Positions 28,636-39,585 are shown, counted from the first letter of the stretch. The stretch: DNA of 64,000 nt from Streptococcus sp. Marseille-Q6470 (GCF_946902905.1 NZ_OX336385.1:1360501-1424500); one strand, 5' to 3'. Program-made: numbers and translations. Notes: generated by a model not told the origin, from the letters alone.

Positions 28636-29334
28636 TTACAAGGTGCGAAGCGCATCTTCTAGCGCTGTTTTTTGTTGGGTTTGGCTATCGATTTCTTTGA
28701 TAACACGAGCTGGAACACCTGCCACCACAACATTTTCTGGAACATCTTGAGTGACGATGGCACCTGCTGCAACAACAGATCCGCTACCGATTTGAACACC
28801 TTCGATAACCACAGCGTTAGCACCGATAAGTACATTATCACCGACACGGACAGGCTCTGCACTAGCTGGTTCGATAACACCTGCAAGAACAGCACCAGCA
28901 CCTACGTGACTATTTTTACCGACAATAGCACGTCCGCCTAGAATAGCACCCATGTCAATCATAGTGCCAGCACCGATTTCAGCACCAATATTGATCACAG
29001 CTCCCATCATGATAACAGCGTTGTCGCCAATCTCAACCTGGTCACGGATGATAGCCCCTGGTTCGATACGAGCATTGATGTCGCGTTTATCAAGGAGAGG
29101 TACAGCTGAGTTGCGAGCGTCTTGCTCAACAACATAATCTTTATTTTCTGTTAGTCCTTCAAGAAGAGGTGCGATATACTTCCAGTCTCCAAAGAGAACA
29201 TTTCCAAGCTTGGTAACAGAAGCAGGGATAGATCCAGTAAGTTGCCCCTCAAAGGTCACTTTTACACTTGTCTTTTTCTCAGCATTTGCGATAAATTGGA
29301 TAATTTCTTGTGCATTCATTTTTGTAGCAGTCAT
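28636..29334 (-). CDS. dapH: Tetrahydrodipicolinate N-acetyltransferase
   Basis: 232 residues. From about residue 85 it consists of left-handed beta-helix hexapeptide repeats ([65 protein letters not shown]). The DapH family makes N-acetyl-2-amino-6-oxopimelate from tetrahydrodipicolinate and acetyl-CoA. Its partner deacetylase is the next gene. It starts with a GTCTCC-complementary GGAGACAT ribosome site and a predicted promoter overlapping the preceding terminator region. Confidence 0.93.
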   Translation of the reverse strand: MTATKMNAQEIIQFIANAEKKTSVKVTFEGQLTGSIPASVTKLGNVLFGDWKYIAPLLEGLTENKDYVVEQDARNSAVPLLDKRDINARIEPGAIIRDQVEIGDNAVIMMGAVINIGAEIGAGTMIDMGAILGGRAIVGKNSHVGAGAVLAGVIEPASAEPVRVGDNVLIGANAVVIEGVQIGSGSVVAAGAIVTQDVPENVVVAGVPARVIKEIDSQTQQKTALEDALRTL

Positions 29335-29373
29335 AGATGTCTCCTCACTCTTTGTAATGCTTACTATTCTACC

Positions 29374-29401
29374 AAAAAAGGCTTTAAAATTGAAGCCTTA
29401 A
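29374..29401 (-). terminator. Terminator of the pbp1b-EamA operon
   Basis: On the minus strand TAAGGCTTCA, loop, TAAAGCCTTTTTTGG. The stem begins inside the stop codon of the EamA gene. Confidence 0.8.
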
Positions 29402-30330
29402 GTGTTAAAAGAAGATTCTTTTAGTTTGTCCTTTGATTCTTCGATGGATAAGAAGATCATGGGAATAATAATCAAAATCATAGCTAATAGCAGGTAGCCG
29501 TCCAAGACAAGACCTAGAAATAGAACGCTTAGAATAGCAGAGGATAGCGGTTCACTTGCACTGACCACTGACACCACCAATGGGGATACGAGTGATACAG
29601 CCTTCATAGATAGGAAAAAGGCAAAAGCTGTTCCCAAAAAGGCAATGGTCAAACAAATCAAGATGCTCACCCAATCCAGCTGAAAACTAATTCTATAAAC
29701 AGGATAGAGAAAATTACTAAAGAGTCCAGCCAGCATCATTCCCCAACCAACAGTAGGAACAAAACCATATTTTCGAGCAAATGTCTGGGGTAAGACGACA
29801 TTAAACATGACGCCCAGCGCACTGAGAAGTCCAGTTAATAAAGCGATAGGAGTGATGGATAACTTAGAAAGATCGCCTTTGGTAGCCATCAAAAAGACCC
29901 CAAGCATAGCAGTTAAAACATAGAAGATTGCTTTTTTAGAAGCTTTTTTCTTGTAGATGATGCGGTTGTATATGAGAATGAAGACAGGGCTGATAAATTG
30001 TAGGATGGTTGCAGTTGTCGCATTAGAGTATTCTACACAGAGATAGAAGAAATACTGAACAGAGAAAATTCCTAAGATGGCATAAGCCAGAAAAGGCAGG
30101 TAGTTTTTGCGCTTTCTCCAGATATCGAATAGCTGTGAGCGAAACTTAAAGCTAGACAAGATGAGCACGAAACCACCTGCAAGGCTTAGTCGCATGGAAG
30201 TAATCCAACCGGATGATACTTGATAATGCGTAAAGAAGAATTCTCCTAAAATGCCACAAATGCCCCATATTAGTCCAGATAGGAGGGAGTAGATGGTCCC
30301 CTTAAAAATATTCTTTTGATACTGATTCAT
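29398..30330 (-). CDS. EamA-family (DMT) transporter
   Basis: 310 residues with ten hydrophobic segments arranged as two EamA repeats (about 10-140 and 155-290), the drug/metabolite transporter superfamily. The second repeat ends SASEPLSSAILSVLFLGLVLDGY, a typical motif. Substrate unknown; possible amino acid or metabolite exporter. It starts nine bases after pbp1b with a poor ribosome site, so it is probably translated by coupling from pbp1b. Confidence 0.88.
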   Translation of the reverse strand: MNQYQKNIFKGTIYSLLSGLIWGICGILGEFFFTHYQVSSGWITSMRLSLAGGFVLILSSFKFRSQLFDIWRKRKNYLPFLAYAILGIFSVQYFFYLCVEYSNATTATILQFISPVFILIYNRIIYKKKASKKAIFYVLTAMLGVFLMATKGDLSKLSITPIALLTGLLSALGVMFNVVLPQTFARKYGFVPTVGWGMMLAGLFSNFLYPVYRISFQLDWVSILICLTIAFLGTAFAFFLSMKAVSLVSPLVVSVVSASEPLSSAILSVLFLGLVLDGYLLLAMILIIIPMIFLSIEESKDKLKESSFNT

Positions 30331-30339
30331 ATAGAAAGG

Positions 30340-32901
30340 TTAACGTTGTAGTCTATTTGAAGATGAGTCGTTGCTATCACTTGTAGTATTATTGTTATTA
30401 TTACCGTTATTACTGTTGTTGCTATTATTATTGTTGTTGCTATTATTATTGTTGTTATTATTTCGATTATTGTTATTATTGCTATTGTTGTTTGAGTTAT
30501 TATTGTTGGAATTAGATGATTTTGGTAGACTTCCCAAAATCGTATTCCAAGCTTTTTGGTAATCAGAGTCACTTCCACCGATGGCAAATTTGTAGGTAGT
30601 AGTTGGAGCACCAGCTTGGTTCGCCCAATAACTGGTTACAGTTTCTCCAGTTACTTCAATCTCTTTACCGTTGATAGTGACCTTACCAGGTTTCTGCCCA
30701 GTCGACTTAAGGACTTGAGAAGAAGTGACACTTGAATCAAGGGTAAAGCGTTCAGAACCCCAAGCGGAAGGAGAAGCTTGTTGAATAGCGTTTACGAGGT
30801 GAGCCATATACTTAGCATTACGATAGTATGCGCCTTTGGCTAACGAACTGTTATCATCGTGACCAACCCAGCCACCAAGGGTCAACCGTGGAGTTGAAAG
30901 CATGAGCCACATATCGGCTTCTTCATTTGTTGTACCAGTTTTCCCAATCCAATCAGCACTTGCTAGACTGGGATTTATGCCATAAAGATCACTTTGGAAG
31001 CTTGTCGTGACTCGGGATGAAAGTACATCTCTCAGTAGGCTCTGCATAATGGTTGCGGTCGCTTTAGAGTAGACCTGCACAGGTTCGTCTTTATGCTCGT
31101 AGATAACCTCACCGTTGGTTTTTTCGATTTTCGAAATCATGTATTTTTTATGGTAGACACCATTATTAGCTAAGGTCTGATATCCGTTAGTATGCTGAGC
31201 TACAGTGACTTCAATTCCTCCTCCCATAGGAAGACTTTCAATACCGTATTCTGGGATTTCATAACCCATTTTTTCCATGTAGGAGCGGACATCGACTCCT
31301 TTTTCACGAAGCATACGATAAGTCCAGTAGGCTGGGATATTCCAGGAATAATTTAGAGCTTCCTTAAGGTTTACCATAGCTGTCCCTGGACTGTTGACGT
31401 GCATGATTGGAGTTCCGTTGGCAAAGTTAGTTGGATAGTTTGATAGGATGCTAGCACTTCCCATTAATCCTTGGTCAATAGCAATACCATAGGCTAAGAT
31501 AGGTTTGGTAGTCGAAGCTGGAGATCGTTTTGTATCAAAGGCGTGGTTATTTTGATTGCTTTGGTAATCGCGACCACCTACAAATCCTAAGATAGCTCCC
31601 GTTTGGTTATCCATCAAGACATTCCCGACTTCAGGTTGACCACTACTATCATTTAAAAGGTAGCCATAATTTGCTACAGCATTTTGCATAGCTGTATAGA
31701 TAGCTTTGTCGATTGTAGTTGTGATACGGTAACCACCATTTTGAATTTCTTTTTCAGCTAATTCACGATAGGATTTCTGGATAGATTCGTTCTTGAGTTC
31801 TTGAGCGGAAACATTATCTTTTTTCACCAAGTAATCATACATGAGATTCGTTGCTTCATCAAGTGCAGTAAAGTAGAGATAACCTTTAGAAGTTAGGTTT
31901 ACACTTTCTGCTGGCAAGAAATCTTGCTTAATGTCGTATGCTTTATAGGTTTCGTAGTCTTCTTGGCTGAGGACTCCTGTTCTGTACATATTGTAAAGAA
32001 CATCTTTGGAACGCTTGATACCCAGTTCCATATCCTCTTCGCTCTTCATCTCTCCAGTAGATTCATAAGGTGAGTAGGAGATAGGACTTTGTGGCAAGCC
32101 TGCTAAGAATGCTGCTTGTGGAATCGTTAGCTGATTGGCATCAACACCGAAAATACCCTTAGCTGCTTGTTGAGCTCCTGCGATATTTTGCCCCTTATTG
32201 TTACGACCAAATGGAGCGACGTTGAGATAGGTGGTCAAGATTTCGTCCTTACTCATTGCTCTCTCTAAGGCCAAGGCATCTACGATTTCAGTAGCTTTAC
32301 GAGTTAGTGTAGGAGCATCCCCAACCACTTGTTGCTTGATGAGCTGCTGGGTTAGTGTCGATCCACCACTAGAAGAACCAAGTCCGATAAAATTTCCTAG
32401 ACTGGCACGAATAACTGCTTTAGGAACGACCCCATTATGTTCGGCGAAATGTTCATCCTCGGTCGCAACGATAGCTTGTTTGAGATTTTCTGAAATAGCA
32501 TCTGATGCGACAGATGTCCGAAGAAGGTCACTTTCGATAGCACCAATCATAGTTCCGTCAGCATAGCGAATCTCAGAGATGGATGAAATATCGTTCACTT
32601 GTTTGAGCAAATCTTCTGTTTGAGGAACGGTCACTTTGTCAAATAGAGATACAGCATAACCGAAAACAACCCCAGTTCCTAAAAGTCCACCAAGGAAGGC
32701 GATGATGAATAGGGTATTAAAGGTTGCCTTGATTCCTAGTAAGATATTAGCAAAGATAGTCCAAATATTCGTTTTGGTTTGCTTTTTCTTTTTAGACTTT
32801 TTAGGGCCACCTTTACCTAAATGTATATTTTTTAGTTTTGATTTTAGGGACTGAAGGAAAGCCAGTCCTTTTTCTTTCATAGATAATAATGTATTTTTCA
32901 T
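30340..32901 (-). CDS. pbp1b: Class A penicillin-binding protein 1b
   Basis: 853 residues from the ATG at 32901 (GAGGAAAG upstream); the GTG at 32913 sits on the ribosome site and is unlikely. A Lys-rich cytoplasmic head is followed by one membrane helix (about 55-85), then a GT51 glycosyltransferase domain ([12 protein letters not shown], catalytic Glu near 148; [10 protein letters not shown]) and a transpeptidase domain (STTK near 461, SWN, KTGTT near 650). The last 60 residues are almost only Asn and Ser. It polymerises and cross-links peptidoglycan. The neighbours gpsA, galU, dapH and the deacetylase are near pbp1b in pneumococcus too. Confidence 0.93.
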   Translation of the reverse strand: MKNTLLSMKEKGLAFLQSLKSKLKNIHLGKGGPKKSKKKKQTKTNIWTIFANILLGIKATFNTLFIIAFLGGLLGTGVVFGYAVSLFDKVTVPQTEDLLKQVNDISSISEIRYADGTMIGAIESDLLRTSVASDAISENLKQAIVATEDEHFAEHNGVVPKAVIRASLGNFIGLGSSSGGSTLTQQLIKQQVVGDAPTLTRKATEIVDALALERAMSKDEILTTYLNVAPFGRNNKGQNIAGAQQAAKGIFGVDANQLTIPQAAFLAGLPQSPISYSPYESTGEMKSEEDMELGIKRSKDVLYNMYRTGVLSQEDYETYKAYDIKQDFLPAESVNLTSKGYLYFTALDEATNLMYDYLVKKDNVSAQELKNESIQKSYRELAEKEIQNGGYRITTTIDKAIYTAMQNAVANYGYLLNDSSGQPEVGNVLMDNQTGAILGFVGGRDYQSNQNNHAFDTKRSPASTTKPILAYGIAIDQGLMGSASILSNYPTNFANGTPIMHVNSPGTAMVNLKEALNYSWNIPAYWTYRMLREKGVDVRSYMEKMGYEIPEYGIESLPMGGGIEVTVAQHTNGYQTLANNGVYHKKYMISKIEKTNGEVIYEHKDEPVQVYSKATATIMQSLLRDVLSSRVTTSFQSDLYGINPSLASADWIGKTGTTNEEADMWLMLSTPRLTLGGWVGHDDNSSLAKGAYYRNAKYMAHLVNAIQQASPSAWGSERFTLDSSVTSSQVLKSTGQKPGKVTINGKEIEVTGETVTSYWANQAGAPTTTYKFAIGGSDSDYQKAWNTILGSLPKSSNSNNNNSNNNSNNNNNRNNNNNNNSNNNNNSNNSNNGNNNNNTTSDSNDSSSNRLQR
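30360..30520 (-). repeat. AAT/AAC trinucleotide microsatellite in pbp1b
   Basis: About 160 bases of imperfect AAT/AAC/AGC codons (TTATTATTGTTGTT on the plus strand) encode the Asn/Ser tail of PBP1b. The unit is three bases, so length changes by slippage would alter the tail without shifting the frame. Confidence 0.85.
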
Positions 32902-32990
32902 TTCTTTCCTCACTCCTTATTATTATACCATAAAAGCAATGATTGCAAGAAATTAGTCTTGGACTAGCTTTAGAGCTGTTTAGGCAATAA

Positions 32991-33018
32991 AAAAACCAGG
33001 TATACTCAACCTGGTTTT
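32991..33018 (-). terminator. Terminator of gpsA-galU
   Basis: On the minus strand AAAACCAGGTTGAG, short loop, ACCTGGTTTTTTT. Confidence 0.88.
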
Positions 33019-33024
33019 AAGGGT

Positions 33025-33924
33025 TTATTTTTCTCCTGAAAGTTCTTTACCGAGATCAATCAAGTAGTCTTTCAAGTGGTCTTTAACTTGAGGATGTTTA
33101 AGGGCGTATTCGATGGAAGTTTTCATAAAGCCAAACTTGTCTCCAACGTCATAACGTGAACCTTTAAATTCGCGAGCGAATACACGTTGAGTTTTGTTAA
33201 GTGTATCGATAGCATCTGTTAGCTGGATTTCATTTCCGGCACCAGGTTTTTGATTTTCAAGAATACCAAAAATCTCAGGTGTGAGTAGGTAACGACCGAT
33301 GATGGCAAGATCACTTGGAGCATCCTCAGGCGCTGGTTTTTCAACGAAAGTTTCAACACTGTAAAGTCCGTCTTTTCCTTCTCCTTGAGGAGCAATAACA
33401 CCATAAGCAGAGACTTCTTCGTGTGGTACAGGCATTACAGCGATGGTAGAAGCATGAGTCTCTTCATAATCATTCATGAGCTGCTTGGTCAATGGGACAG
33501 CATTGTCATCAGTGATATCCATGAGGTCATCTCCGAGCATCACCACAAATGGTTCGTTTCCGACGAAAGCTTTGGCTTGTAAAACAGCATCTCCGAGTCC
33601 GCGTGGGTGTGTTTGACGGATGAAGTGAAGGCGCATGCCAGTCGTTTCATCCACTAATCTTAAGAGATCTGTTTTCCCTTTTTCCTTGAGGTTGTATTCT
33701 AGTTCAAAGTTTGAGTCAAAGTGGTCTTCAATCGAACGTTTTGACTTCCCTGTTACGACAAGAATATCCTCAATTCCAGACTTAAGAGCTTCTTCAACGA
33801 TGAATTGAATGGTTGGTTTATCCACAATTGGCAACATTTCTTTGGCCAAGGCTTTGGTTGCTGGAAGGAAACGAGTTCCAAGCCCCGCGGCAGGGATAAC
33901 AGCTTTTCTAACTTTTTGCTTCAT
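33025..33924 (-). CDS. galU: UTP-glucose-1-phosphate uridylyltransferase
   Basis: 299 residues. The nucleotidyltransferase signature [26 protein letters not shown] is at the N-terminus, followed by the conserved [11 protein letters not shown] and [11 protein letters not shown]. It makes UDP-glucose for capsule, glycolipid and galactose metabolism. It is encoded 21 bases after gpsA and ends at a strong terminator. The gpsA-galU pair is conserved in streptococci. Confidence 0.97.
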   Translation of the reverse strand: MKQKVRKAVIPAAGLGTRFLPATKALAKEMLPIVDKPTIQFIVEEALKSGIEDILVVTGKSKRSIEDHFDSNFELEYNLKEKGKTDLLRLVDETTGMRLHFIRQTHPRGLGDAVLQAKAFVGNEPFVVMLGDDLMDITDDNAVPLTKQLMNDYEETHASTIAVMPVPHEEVSAYGVIAPQGEGKDGLYSVETFVEKPAPEDAPSDLAIIGRYLLTPEIFGILENQKPGAGNEIQLTDAIDTLNKTQRVFAREFKGSRYDVGDKFGFMKTSIEYALKHPQVKDHLKDYLIDLGKELSGEK

Positions 33925-33945
33925 GAGCTTCCTTTCTAACGGTGA

Positions 33946-34962
33946 TTATGACCACTCGTTCTCTGCCTTGAACTCGTTACTCATGAGTTCAGAAACAGCA
34001 TCTTTAATATTAACATTTTCATAAATAACTTGGTAGATAGCCTGAGTAATAGGCATATAAACTCCAAGCTCTTGCGCCAATTCGTAAGCGGCTTTGGTTG
34101 TTGAAATTCCTTCGATGACCATTCCCATGTTGGCTTCGATATCTGCCAAGGCTTCACCACGCCCAAGAGCATCACCTGCTCGCCAGTTGCGTGAGTGGAC
34201 AGAAGTTCCGGTGACGATTAAATCCCCAACTCCAGAAAGACCACTGTAAGTTAATGGATTTGCTCCAAGCTTGACTCCTAGACGAGTGATTTCCGCAAGC
34301 CCGCGCGTGATAATAGCAGCCTTGGCATTGTCTCCAAATCCAAGTCCATGAAGGGCACCTGCACCAACAGCAATGATATTTTTAAGAGCACCAGCAGTTT
34401 CCACTCCAATCACATCTGTATTGGTATAAAGACGGAAGTAGTGGTTGCTAAAGAGTTTTTGGACATATTGAGCAGTTTGTAAATCTTTCGAAGCAGCAGT
34501 GATCAAGGTGATGTCGCGGACGATCGTTTCTTCCGCATGACTAGGACCAGATACAACCACAATTTCACTGCGTAACTCTTCAGGAATTTCTTCTTCAAGA
34601 ATGGTTGAAAGACGTTTGTGACTATTTGGTTCAAGACCTTTCGAAGCATGCATGATGACGACTTTATGGTCAAGAACAGCAGCCACTTGTTGAGCTACCA
34701 GTCTGGTCACCTTAGTTGGGACTACGAACAAAACAGCGTCAACACCTTTCAAAACTTCTGCCAAATCATGATAGGCAACAATCTTTTCGTCTAATACAGT
34801 ATCCTTAAAATAGCGTTTGTTGGTATGTTGTGTATTGATTTCGTCAATTTGGTCAGGAATATTTCCCCAGATACGTACTTCATGTCCATTGTCATTTAAA
34901 ACTTGTGACAGAGCAGTACCCCAAGAACCAGGCCCTAAAACAGCGATGGTTTGTTTGTTCAT
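33946..34962 (-). CDS. gpsA: Glycerol-3-phosphate dehydrogenase [NAD(P)+]
   Basis: 338 residues from the ATG at 34962 (AGGAGGGA upstream; the longer reading from 35004 has no such site). NAD-binding motif [13 protein letters not shown], then [12 protein letters not shown] and the substrate domain [31 protein letters not shown] with its catalytic Lys. It reduces dihydroxyacetone phosphate to sn-glycerol-3-phosphate for phospholipid synthesis. First gene of gpsA-galU. Confidence 0.97.
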   Translation of the reverse strand: MNKQTIAVLGPGSWGTALSQVLNDNGHEVRIWGNIPDQIDEINTQHTNKRYFKDTVLDEKIVAYHDLAEVLKGVDAVLFVVPTKVTRLVAQQVAAVLDHKVVIMHASKGLEPNSHKRLSTILEEEIPEELRSEIVVVSGPSHAEETIVRDITLITAASKDLQTAQYVQKLFSNHYFRLYTNTDVIGVETAGALKNIIAVGAGALHGLGFGDNAKAAIITRGLAEITRLGVKLGANPLTYSGLSGVGDLIVTGTSVHSRNWRAGDALGRGEALADIEANMGMVIEGISTTKAAYELAQELGVYMPITQAIYQVIYENVNIKDAVSELMSNEFKAENEWS

Positions 34963-35166
34963 TTTTCCCTCCTTCTGAGAAAGCACTTTCCTATATTCTA
35001 CCATAAAAAGCCCTATCTTGCATCTATATTATTTATGAAGAGTTAATTGAATGGTAAATTATATATATTGGAGAATTTTTAGAATTTATTTGTAAAATAG
35101 TTTAGTGTTTAAAGGGCGAAACGATAAAAAACACGAAAAGAGAAACAATATTTTTTCTAAAAATGG

Positions 35167-35172
35167 TATAAT
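35167..35172 (+). promoter_or_regulatory. Extended -10 promoter of leuS
   Basis: TGGTATAAT in the AT-rich 200-bp gap between divergent gpsA and leuS. No T-box core is present in this leader, unlike the valS operon. Confidence 0.6.
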
Positions 35173-35201
35173 AGGAGCATCACGAAAATTGGAGAGACAG
35201 C

Positions 35202-37703
35202 ATGAGTTTTTACAATCATAAAGAAATCGAGCCTAAGTGGCAAAAGTACTGGGCTGACCATCACACTTTTAAGACAGGAACAGATGCTTCAAAACCTAAG
35301 TTTTATGCGCTTGACATGTTCCCTTACCCATCTGGAGCGGGTCTTCACGTAGGACACCCAGAAGGCTACACAGCGACGGATATCCTCAGCCGTTTCAAAC
35401 GTGCCCAAGGTTACAATGTCCTTCACCCAATGGGATGGGATGCTTTTGGTTTGCCTGCTGAGCAATACGCTATGGATACAGGGAATGACCCAGCGGAATT
35501 CACAGCAGAAAACATTGCCAACTTCAAACGCCAAATCAATGCGCTTGGATTCTCTTACGACTGGGATCGTGAAGTCAACACAACAGATCCAAACTATTAC
35601 AAGTGGACACAATGGATCTTCACCAAGCTTTACGAAAAAGGCTTGGCTTATGAAGCTGAAGTGCCAGTAAACTGGGTTGAAGAATTGGGAACAGCCATTG
35701 CCAACGAAGAAGTTCTTCCAGATGGAACCTCTGAGCGTGGTGGCTATCCAGTTGTCCGCAAACCAATGCGCCAATGGATGCTTAAAATTACTGCCTATGC
35801 AGAGCGCTTGCTCAATGACTTGGATGACCTGGACTGGCCAGAGTCTATCAAGGACATGCAACGCAACTGGATTGGTAAATCAACTGGTGCCAATGTCACT
35901 TTCAAAGTGAAAGGAACAGACAAGGAATTCACCGTCTTTACGACACGACCAGACACCCTTTTCGGTGCGACCTTCACTGTTTTGGCACCTGAGCATGAAC
36001 TAGTAGATGCCATCACAAGTCCTGAACAAGCTGAGGCTGTTGCTGCCTACAAACACCAAGCTAGCCTCAAGTCAGACTTGGCTCGTACCGACCTTGCCAA
36101 GGAAAAAACTGGGGTTTGGACTGGAGCTTATGCTATCAACCCTGTTAACGGTAAAGAAATCCCAATTTGGATTGCGGACTACGTTTTGTCTAGCTATGGA
36201 ACAGGTGCTGTTATGGCCGTGCCTGCCCACGACCAACGTGACTGGGAATTTGCCAAACAATTTGGCCTTCCAATCGTAGAAGTACTGGAAGGTGGAAACG
36301 TTGAAGAAGAAGCTTACACAGAAGATGGTCTTCACATCAACTCAGACTTCTTGAACGGACTAAACAAAGAAGAAGCCATTGCTAAAATTGTTGCTTGGTT
36401 GGAAGAAAAAGGCTGTGGTCAAGAGAAGGTTACCTACCGTCTTCGTGACTGGCTCTTTAGCCGTCAACGTTACTGGGGTGAACCAATCCCAATCATTCAT
36501 TGGGAAGATGGGACTTCAACGGTTGTTCCTGAAAATGAATTGCCACTTGTCTTGCCTGTAACCAAGGATATCCGTCCTTCAGGTACTGGGGAGAGTCCAC
36601 TAGCTAACTTGACTGACTGGCTTGAAGTGACTCGTGAAGATGGCGTGAAAGGTCGTCGCGAGACCAACACGATGCCACAATGGGCAGGTTCAAGCTGGTA
36701 CTACCTTCGCTATATTGATCCACATAACACTGAGAAATTGGCCGATGAGGACCTCCTCAAACAATGGTTGCCAGTGGATATCTACGTGGGTGGTGCAGAA
36801 CACGCCGTTCTTCACTTGCTTTACGCTCGCTTCTGGCATAAATTCCTCTATGATCTCGGTGTCGTTCCAACCAAAGAGCCATTCCAAAAACTCTTTAACC
36901 AAGGAATGATCTTGGGAACAAGTTACCGTGACCATCGTGGGGCTCTTGTGGCAACTGATAAGGTTGAAAAACGTGACGGTTCCTTCTTCCATGTGGAAAC
37001 AGGAGAAGAATTGGAGCAAGCGCCAGCCAAGATGTCTAAATCCCTCAAGAACGTGGTTAACCCAGACGATGTGGTGGAACAATACGGTGCCGATACCCTT
37101 CGTGTCTATGAAATGTTCATGGGACCACTTGATGCTTCTATCGCTTGGTCAGAAGAAGGTCTGGAAGGAAGTCGTAAGTTCCTTGATCGTGTTTACCGTT
37201 TGATCACAAGTAAAGAAATCGTTGCAGAAAACAATGGCACTCTTGATAAGGTTTATAACGAAACCGTTAAAGCTGTCACAGAGCAAATTGAGTCTATGAA
37301 ATTCAACACAGCCATTGCCCAACTCATGGTCTTTGTCAATGCGGCGAACAAGGAAGAAAAACTCTATGTGGACTATGCTAAAGGCTTTATCCAATTGATT
37401 GCCCCATTTGCCCCTCACTTGGCAGAAGAACTCTGGCAAACTGTTGCAGCAACTGGTGAGTCCATCTCTTACGTCACTTGGCCAACATGGGACGAAAGCA
37501 AATTGGTCGAAAACGAAATCGAAATCGTCGTCCAAATCAAAGGTAAAGTCCGTGCGAAACTCATGGTAGCCAAAGACCTGTCACGCGAAGAATTGCAAGA
37601 AATCGCTCTGGCTGACGAAAAAGTCAAAGCAGAAATTGACGGTAAGGAAATCGTGAAAGTGATCGCAGTACCAAATAAGCTTGTCAACATTGTTGTGAAA
37701 TAA
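35202..37703 (+). CDS. leuS: Leucyl-tRNA synthetase
   Basis: 833 residues, full length. Class I HIGH motif as HVGHPEGY in [27 protein letters not shown] in [19 protein letters not shown], and the CP1 editing domain between them ([12 protein letters not shown], then [15 protein letters not shown]). The C-terminal tRNA-binding domain ends [14 protein letters not shown]. It charges tRNA-Leu. TTGGAGAG precedes the ATG. Single gene with its own terminator. Confidence 0.98.
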   Translation: MSFYNHKEIEPKWQKYWADHHTFKTGTDASKPKFYALDMFPYPSGAGLHVGHPEGYTATDILSRFKRAQGYNVLHPMGWDAFGLPAEQYAMDTGNDPAEFTAENIANFKRQINALGFSYDWDREVNTTDPNYYKWTQWIFTKLYEKGLAYEAEVPVNWVEELGTAIANEEVLPDGTSERGGYPVVRKPMRQWMLKITAYAERLLNDLDDLDWPESIKDMQRNWIGKSTGANVTFKVKGTDKEFTVFTTRPDTLFGATFTVLAPEHELVDAITSPEQAEAVAAYKHQASLKSDLARTDLAKEKTGVWTGAYAINPVNGKEIPIWIADYVLSSYGTGAVMAVPAHDQRDWEFAKQFGLPIVEVLEGGNVEEEAYTEDGLHINSDFLNGLNKEEAIAKIVAWLEEKGCGQEKVTYRLRDWLFSRQRYWGEPIPIIHWEDGTSTVVPENELPLVLPVTKDIRPSGTGESPLANLTDWLEVTREDGVKGRRETNTMPQWAGSSWYYLRYIDPHNTEKLADEDLLKQWLPVDIYVGGAEHAVLHLLYARFWHKFLYDLGVVPTKEPFQKLFNQGMILGTSYRDHRGALVATDKVEKRDGSFFHVETGEELEQAPAKMSKSLKNVVNPDDVVEQYGADTLRVYEMFMGPLDASIAWSEEGLEGSRKFLDRVYRLITSKEIVAENNGTLDKVYNETVKAVTEQIESMKFNTAIAQLMVFVNAANKEEKLYVDYAKGFIQLIAPFAPHLAEELWQTVAATGESISYVTWPTWDESKLVENEIEIVVQIKGKVRAKLMVAKDLSREELQEIALADEKVKAEIDGKEIVKVIAVPNKLVNIVVK

Positions 37704-37708
37704 AAATG

Positions 37709-37740
37709 AATCCTTCAGAGCTAAGTTCTGGAGGATTTTT
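37709..37740 (+). terminator. Terminator of leuS
   Basis: AATCCTTCAGA, loop, TTCTGGAGGATTTTT; one bulge in an otherwise good stem. Confidence 0.8.
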
Positions 37741-37754
37741 GTATTGCTATATGC

Positions 37755-37876
37755 TATAATATTTCCAACTAAGATAAAAACACAGTTCTGGTTGGTAGTC
37801 CAGACGTAGGCAAGCCTATCAGTAACCTTCCTCCTTGGTTGTCCATTCTTAGGGATAGATTTAAGGAGGTGCTGTC
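37755..37876 (+). ncRNA. yjdF riboswitch with its promoter
   Basis: An extended -10 (TGCTATAAT, -10 box at 37755-37760) is followed by a leader of about 110 nt. The leader holds the recognisable blocks of the yjdF motif: TTCTGGTTGGTAGTCCAGACG, GCCTATCAG, CTTCCTCCTTGG and the pre-start stem GTCCATTCTTAGGGATAGAT, ending in TTAAGGAGGTG, where the ribosome site is embedded in a hairpin. The riboswitch class is known to bind azaaromatic compounds. The downstream gene is a YjdF-family protein, which supports the call. Confidence 0.88.
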
Positions 37877-38290
37877 GTGGAAACAATTTCAATTGGATTG
37901 ACAGTTTATTTTGAAGATGGATTTTGGCATGGTTTGTTCGAACAAGTGTATCGAGAAACTTATCAAGTTTGTCGTGTGACATTTGGTCAGGAGCCAAAAG
38001 ATGATGAAATTCTAGAGATCTTACAGACTCAGTTTACTCAATTATCTTTTAGTCCAGAAGCTACAGTTAAGCAGCATGTAAAAATCAAGAATCCTAAACG
38101 ATTACAGCGAGCTGTGAAGAAACAAGTAAAGCAGAAAGTTTCTTCCAAGTCGAAAGAATTATTGCAGTTGCAGTATGAGGAAAGGAAAAAGATTTCAAAA
38201 CATCAATCTAGTGTCCAAAAACAATTGCTCAAACAAGAGAAATTCGAACGCAAACAGCAAAAACGTAGAGAGAAGCACAAGGGGCATTAA
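37877..38290 (+). CDS. yjdF: YjdF-family protein (DUF2992)
   Basis: 137 residues starting with GTG at 37877, placed 10 bases after AAGGAGGT. The N-terminal 70 residues (TISIGLTVYFEDGFWHGLFEQV, CRVTFGQEPKDDEILEILQ) are the DUF2992 domain, and the C-terminus is a long Lys/Gln/Glu helix. Its biochemical role is unknown; the gene is classically controlled by the yjdF riboswitch, seen just upstream. A terminator follows, so it forms a stand-alone unit. Confidence 0.9.
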   Translation: METISIGLTVYFEDGFWHGLFEQVYRETYQVCRVTFGQEPKDDEILEILQTQFTQLSFSPEATVKQHVKIKNPKRLQRAVKKQVKQKVSSKSKELLQLQYEERKKISKHQSSVQKQLLKQEKFERKQQKRREKHKGH

Positions 38291-38313
38291 CTCACTCGTT
38301 TCCATATTTGATC

Positions 38314-38341
38314 AATCCTCCATAATCTGGAGGATTTTTTG
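38314..38341 (+). terminator. Terminator of yjdF
   Basis: AATCCTCCA, loop, TGGAGGATTTTTT. Confidence 0.9.
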
Positions 38342-38368
38342 TAGATTACCTGTGAGATGTGATATACT
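38339..38368 (+). promoter_or_regulatory. Promoter of the two-GNAT operon
   Basis: TTGTAG (38339-38344), 18 bp, TATACT (38363-38368) with TG before it. Confidence 0.6.
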
Positions 38369-38411
38369 ATTCACATCTTTAAACTTATAAGAGTGAGATA
38401 AGGAGAAAACT

Positions 38412-39104
38412 ATGCCAGTAAATGAATACGGTCAGATGATTGGTGAACCTGTAGATGATACACCTGGAGTTTTGCCTTCACTTGTACGGATAGAAGGGCG
38501 ATATACGATTATAGAAGCTCTATCGGTGGAAAAGCATGCAGAGGATTTATTAGCTGTATATGGCCCAGATAGTCCTCGTGAGATGTGGACCTACCTTTTT
38601 CAACCACCAGTAGAAAATTTCGAAGAATTAATAGTTGCTTTAAAGCAGATGCTTGAGCGAAAGGATCGCTTTTACTACGCGATTATCGATAAAGCAACTG
38701 GTAAAGCTTTAGGGACTTTTTCTCTGATGCGCATTGACCAAACCAATCGCGTCATTGAAGTGGGTGCTGTGACCTTTTCTCCGGCCCTCAAGCACACAAG
38801 AATGGGGACAGAAGCCCAGTTTTTATTAGCCCGTTATGTTTTTGAAGAGCTCAATTATCGACGTTATGAGTGGAAGTGTGATGCTCTTAATCTTCCATCT
38901 AGAAAAGCAGCAGAACGTTTGGGCTTTATCTATGAGGGAACCTTCCGCCAAGCTGTTATCTATAAAGGTCGCACCAGAGATACGGATTGGTTGTCCATGA
39001 TCGATAAGGACTGGCCAAGGGTTAAAGCACGTTTTGAAGCGTGGTTGCATCCTGAAAATTTTGATAAAAATGGCCATCAGTTGAAATCTCTTAGAGAATG
39101 TTAG
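38412..39104 (+). CDS. GNAT acetyltransferase (RimJ/RimL-like)
   Basis: 230 residues. RimL-type GNAT: a central IIDKATGKALGTFSLMRIDQTNRVIEVGAVTFSP, an acetyl-CoA loop region near TRMGTEAQFLLARYVFEELNYRRYEWKCDALNLPSRKAAERLGFIYEGTFRQAVIYKGRTRDTDWLSMID. The ERLGF and RDTDW motifs are typical of this subgroup. Substrate unknown. AAGGAGAAAA precedes the ATG. It is followed by a second, smaller GNAT gene 11 bases later. Confidence 0.88.
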   Translation: MPVNEYGQMIGEPVDDTPGVLPSLVRIEGRYTIIEALSVEKHAEDLLAVYGPDSPREMWTYLFQPPVENFEELIVALKQMLERKDRFYYAIIDKATGKALGTFSLMRIDQTNRVIEVGAVTFSPALKHTRMGTEAQFLLARYVFEELNYRRYEWKCDALNLPSRKAAERLGFIYEGTFRQAVIYKGRTRDTDWLSMIDKDWPRVKARFEAWLHPENFDKNGHQLKSLREC

Positions 39105-39115
39105 AAAGGTTTGCT

Positions 39116-39532
39116 ATGATTAAGATTACAAAAGAAACATCTGTTTCAATCGATGACGTTTTGCATCTCTATCAGGCAGTTGGTTGGACAAACTATACAA
39201 ATCAACCCCAAATGTTGTCCCAGTCTCTGACTCATTCACTAGCCATTTATCTTGCTCGTGATGGTGAGAAAATCGTTGGTTTAGTGCGTTTGGTTGGAGA
39301 CGGATTTTCATCCGTTTTTGTCCAGGATTTGATTGTTTTGCCTAGCTATCAGCGCCAAGGGATTGGAAGTTCTATGATGAAAGAAGCCTTAGCTGACTAT
39401 AAGGGTGCCTACCAAGTACAACTAGCGACTGAACAGACAGAAAAAACATTGGGGTTTTACCGTTCTCTGGGGTTTGAAACCTTATCTACTTATGATTGTA
39501 CAGGAATGATTTGGGTAGATCGAAAAAAATAA
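39116..39532 (+). CDS. GNAT acetyltransferase (small)
   Basis: 138 residues from the ATG at 39116 (GAAAGG upstream); an ATG at 39098 lies inside the previous gene. Compact GNAT fold with the acetyl-CoA motif VLPSYQRQGIGSSMMKEAL (R/QxxGxG/A) and YRSLGFE. It resembles small N-acetyltransferases such as aminoglycoside or peptide acetylators; substrate unknown. Second gene of a two-GNAT operon. Confidence 0.85.
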   Translation: MIKITKETSVSIDDVLHLYQAVGWTNYTNQPQMLSQSLTHSLAIYLARDGEKIVGLVRLVGDGFSSVFVQDLIVLPSYQRQGIGSSMMKEALADYKGAYQVQLATEQTEKTLGFYRSLGFETLSTYDCTGMIWVDRKK

Positions 39533-39546
39533 AATAATTCTTTTAT

Positions 39547-39579
39547 CTTAAGATAACTTTAAGTCTTCTCTTGTATCAT
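39547..39579 (+). promoter_or_regulatory. CiaR-dependent promoter of small RNA 1
   Basis: CTTAAG (39547-39552), 5 bp, TTTAAG (39558-39563) is the CiaR direct repeat (consensus TTTAAG-N5-TTTAAG) with one mismatch. Ten bases later TATCAT (39574-39579) serves as -10. Confidence 0.82.
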
Positions 39580-39585
39580 ATAATC

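Noticed and set aside
30371-30562. Plus-strand ORF of nearly pure leucine
   Set aside because: It is the antisense of the Asn-coding microsatellite of pbp1b and has no start signals.
35005-35201. T-box or leader peptide before leuS
   Set aside because: No GGTGGTACCGCG-type core, no terminator and no Leu-rich short ORF are visible.
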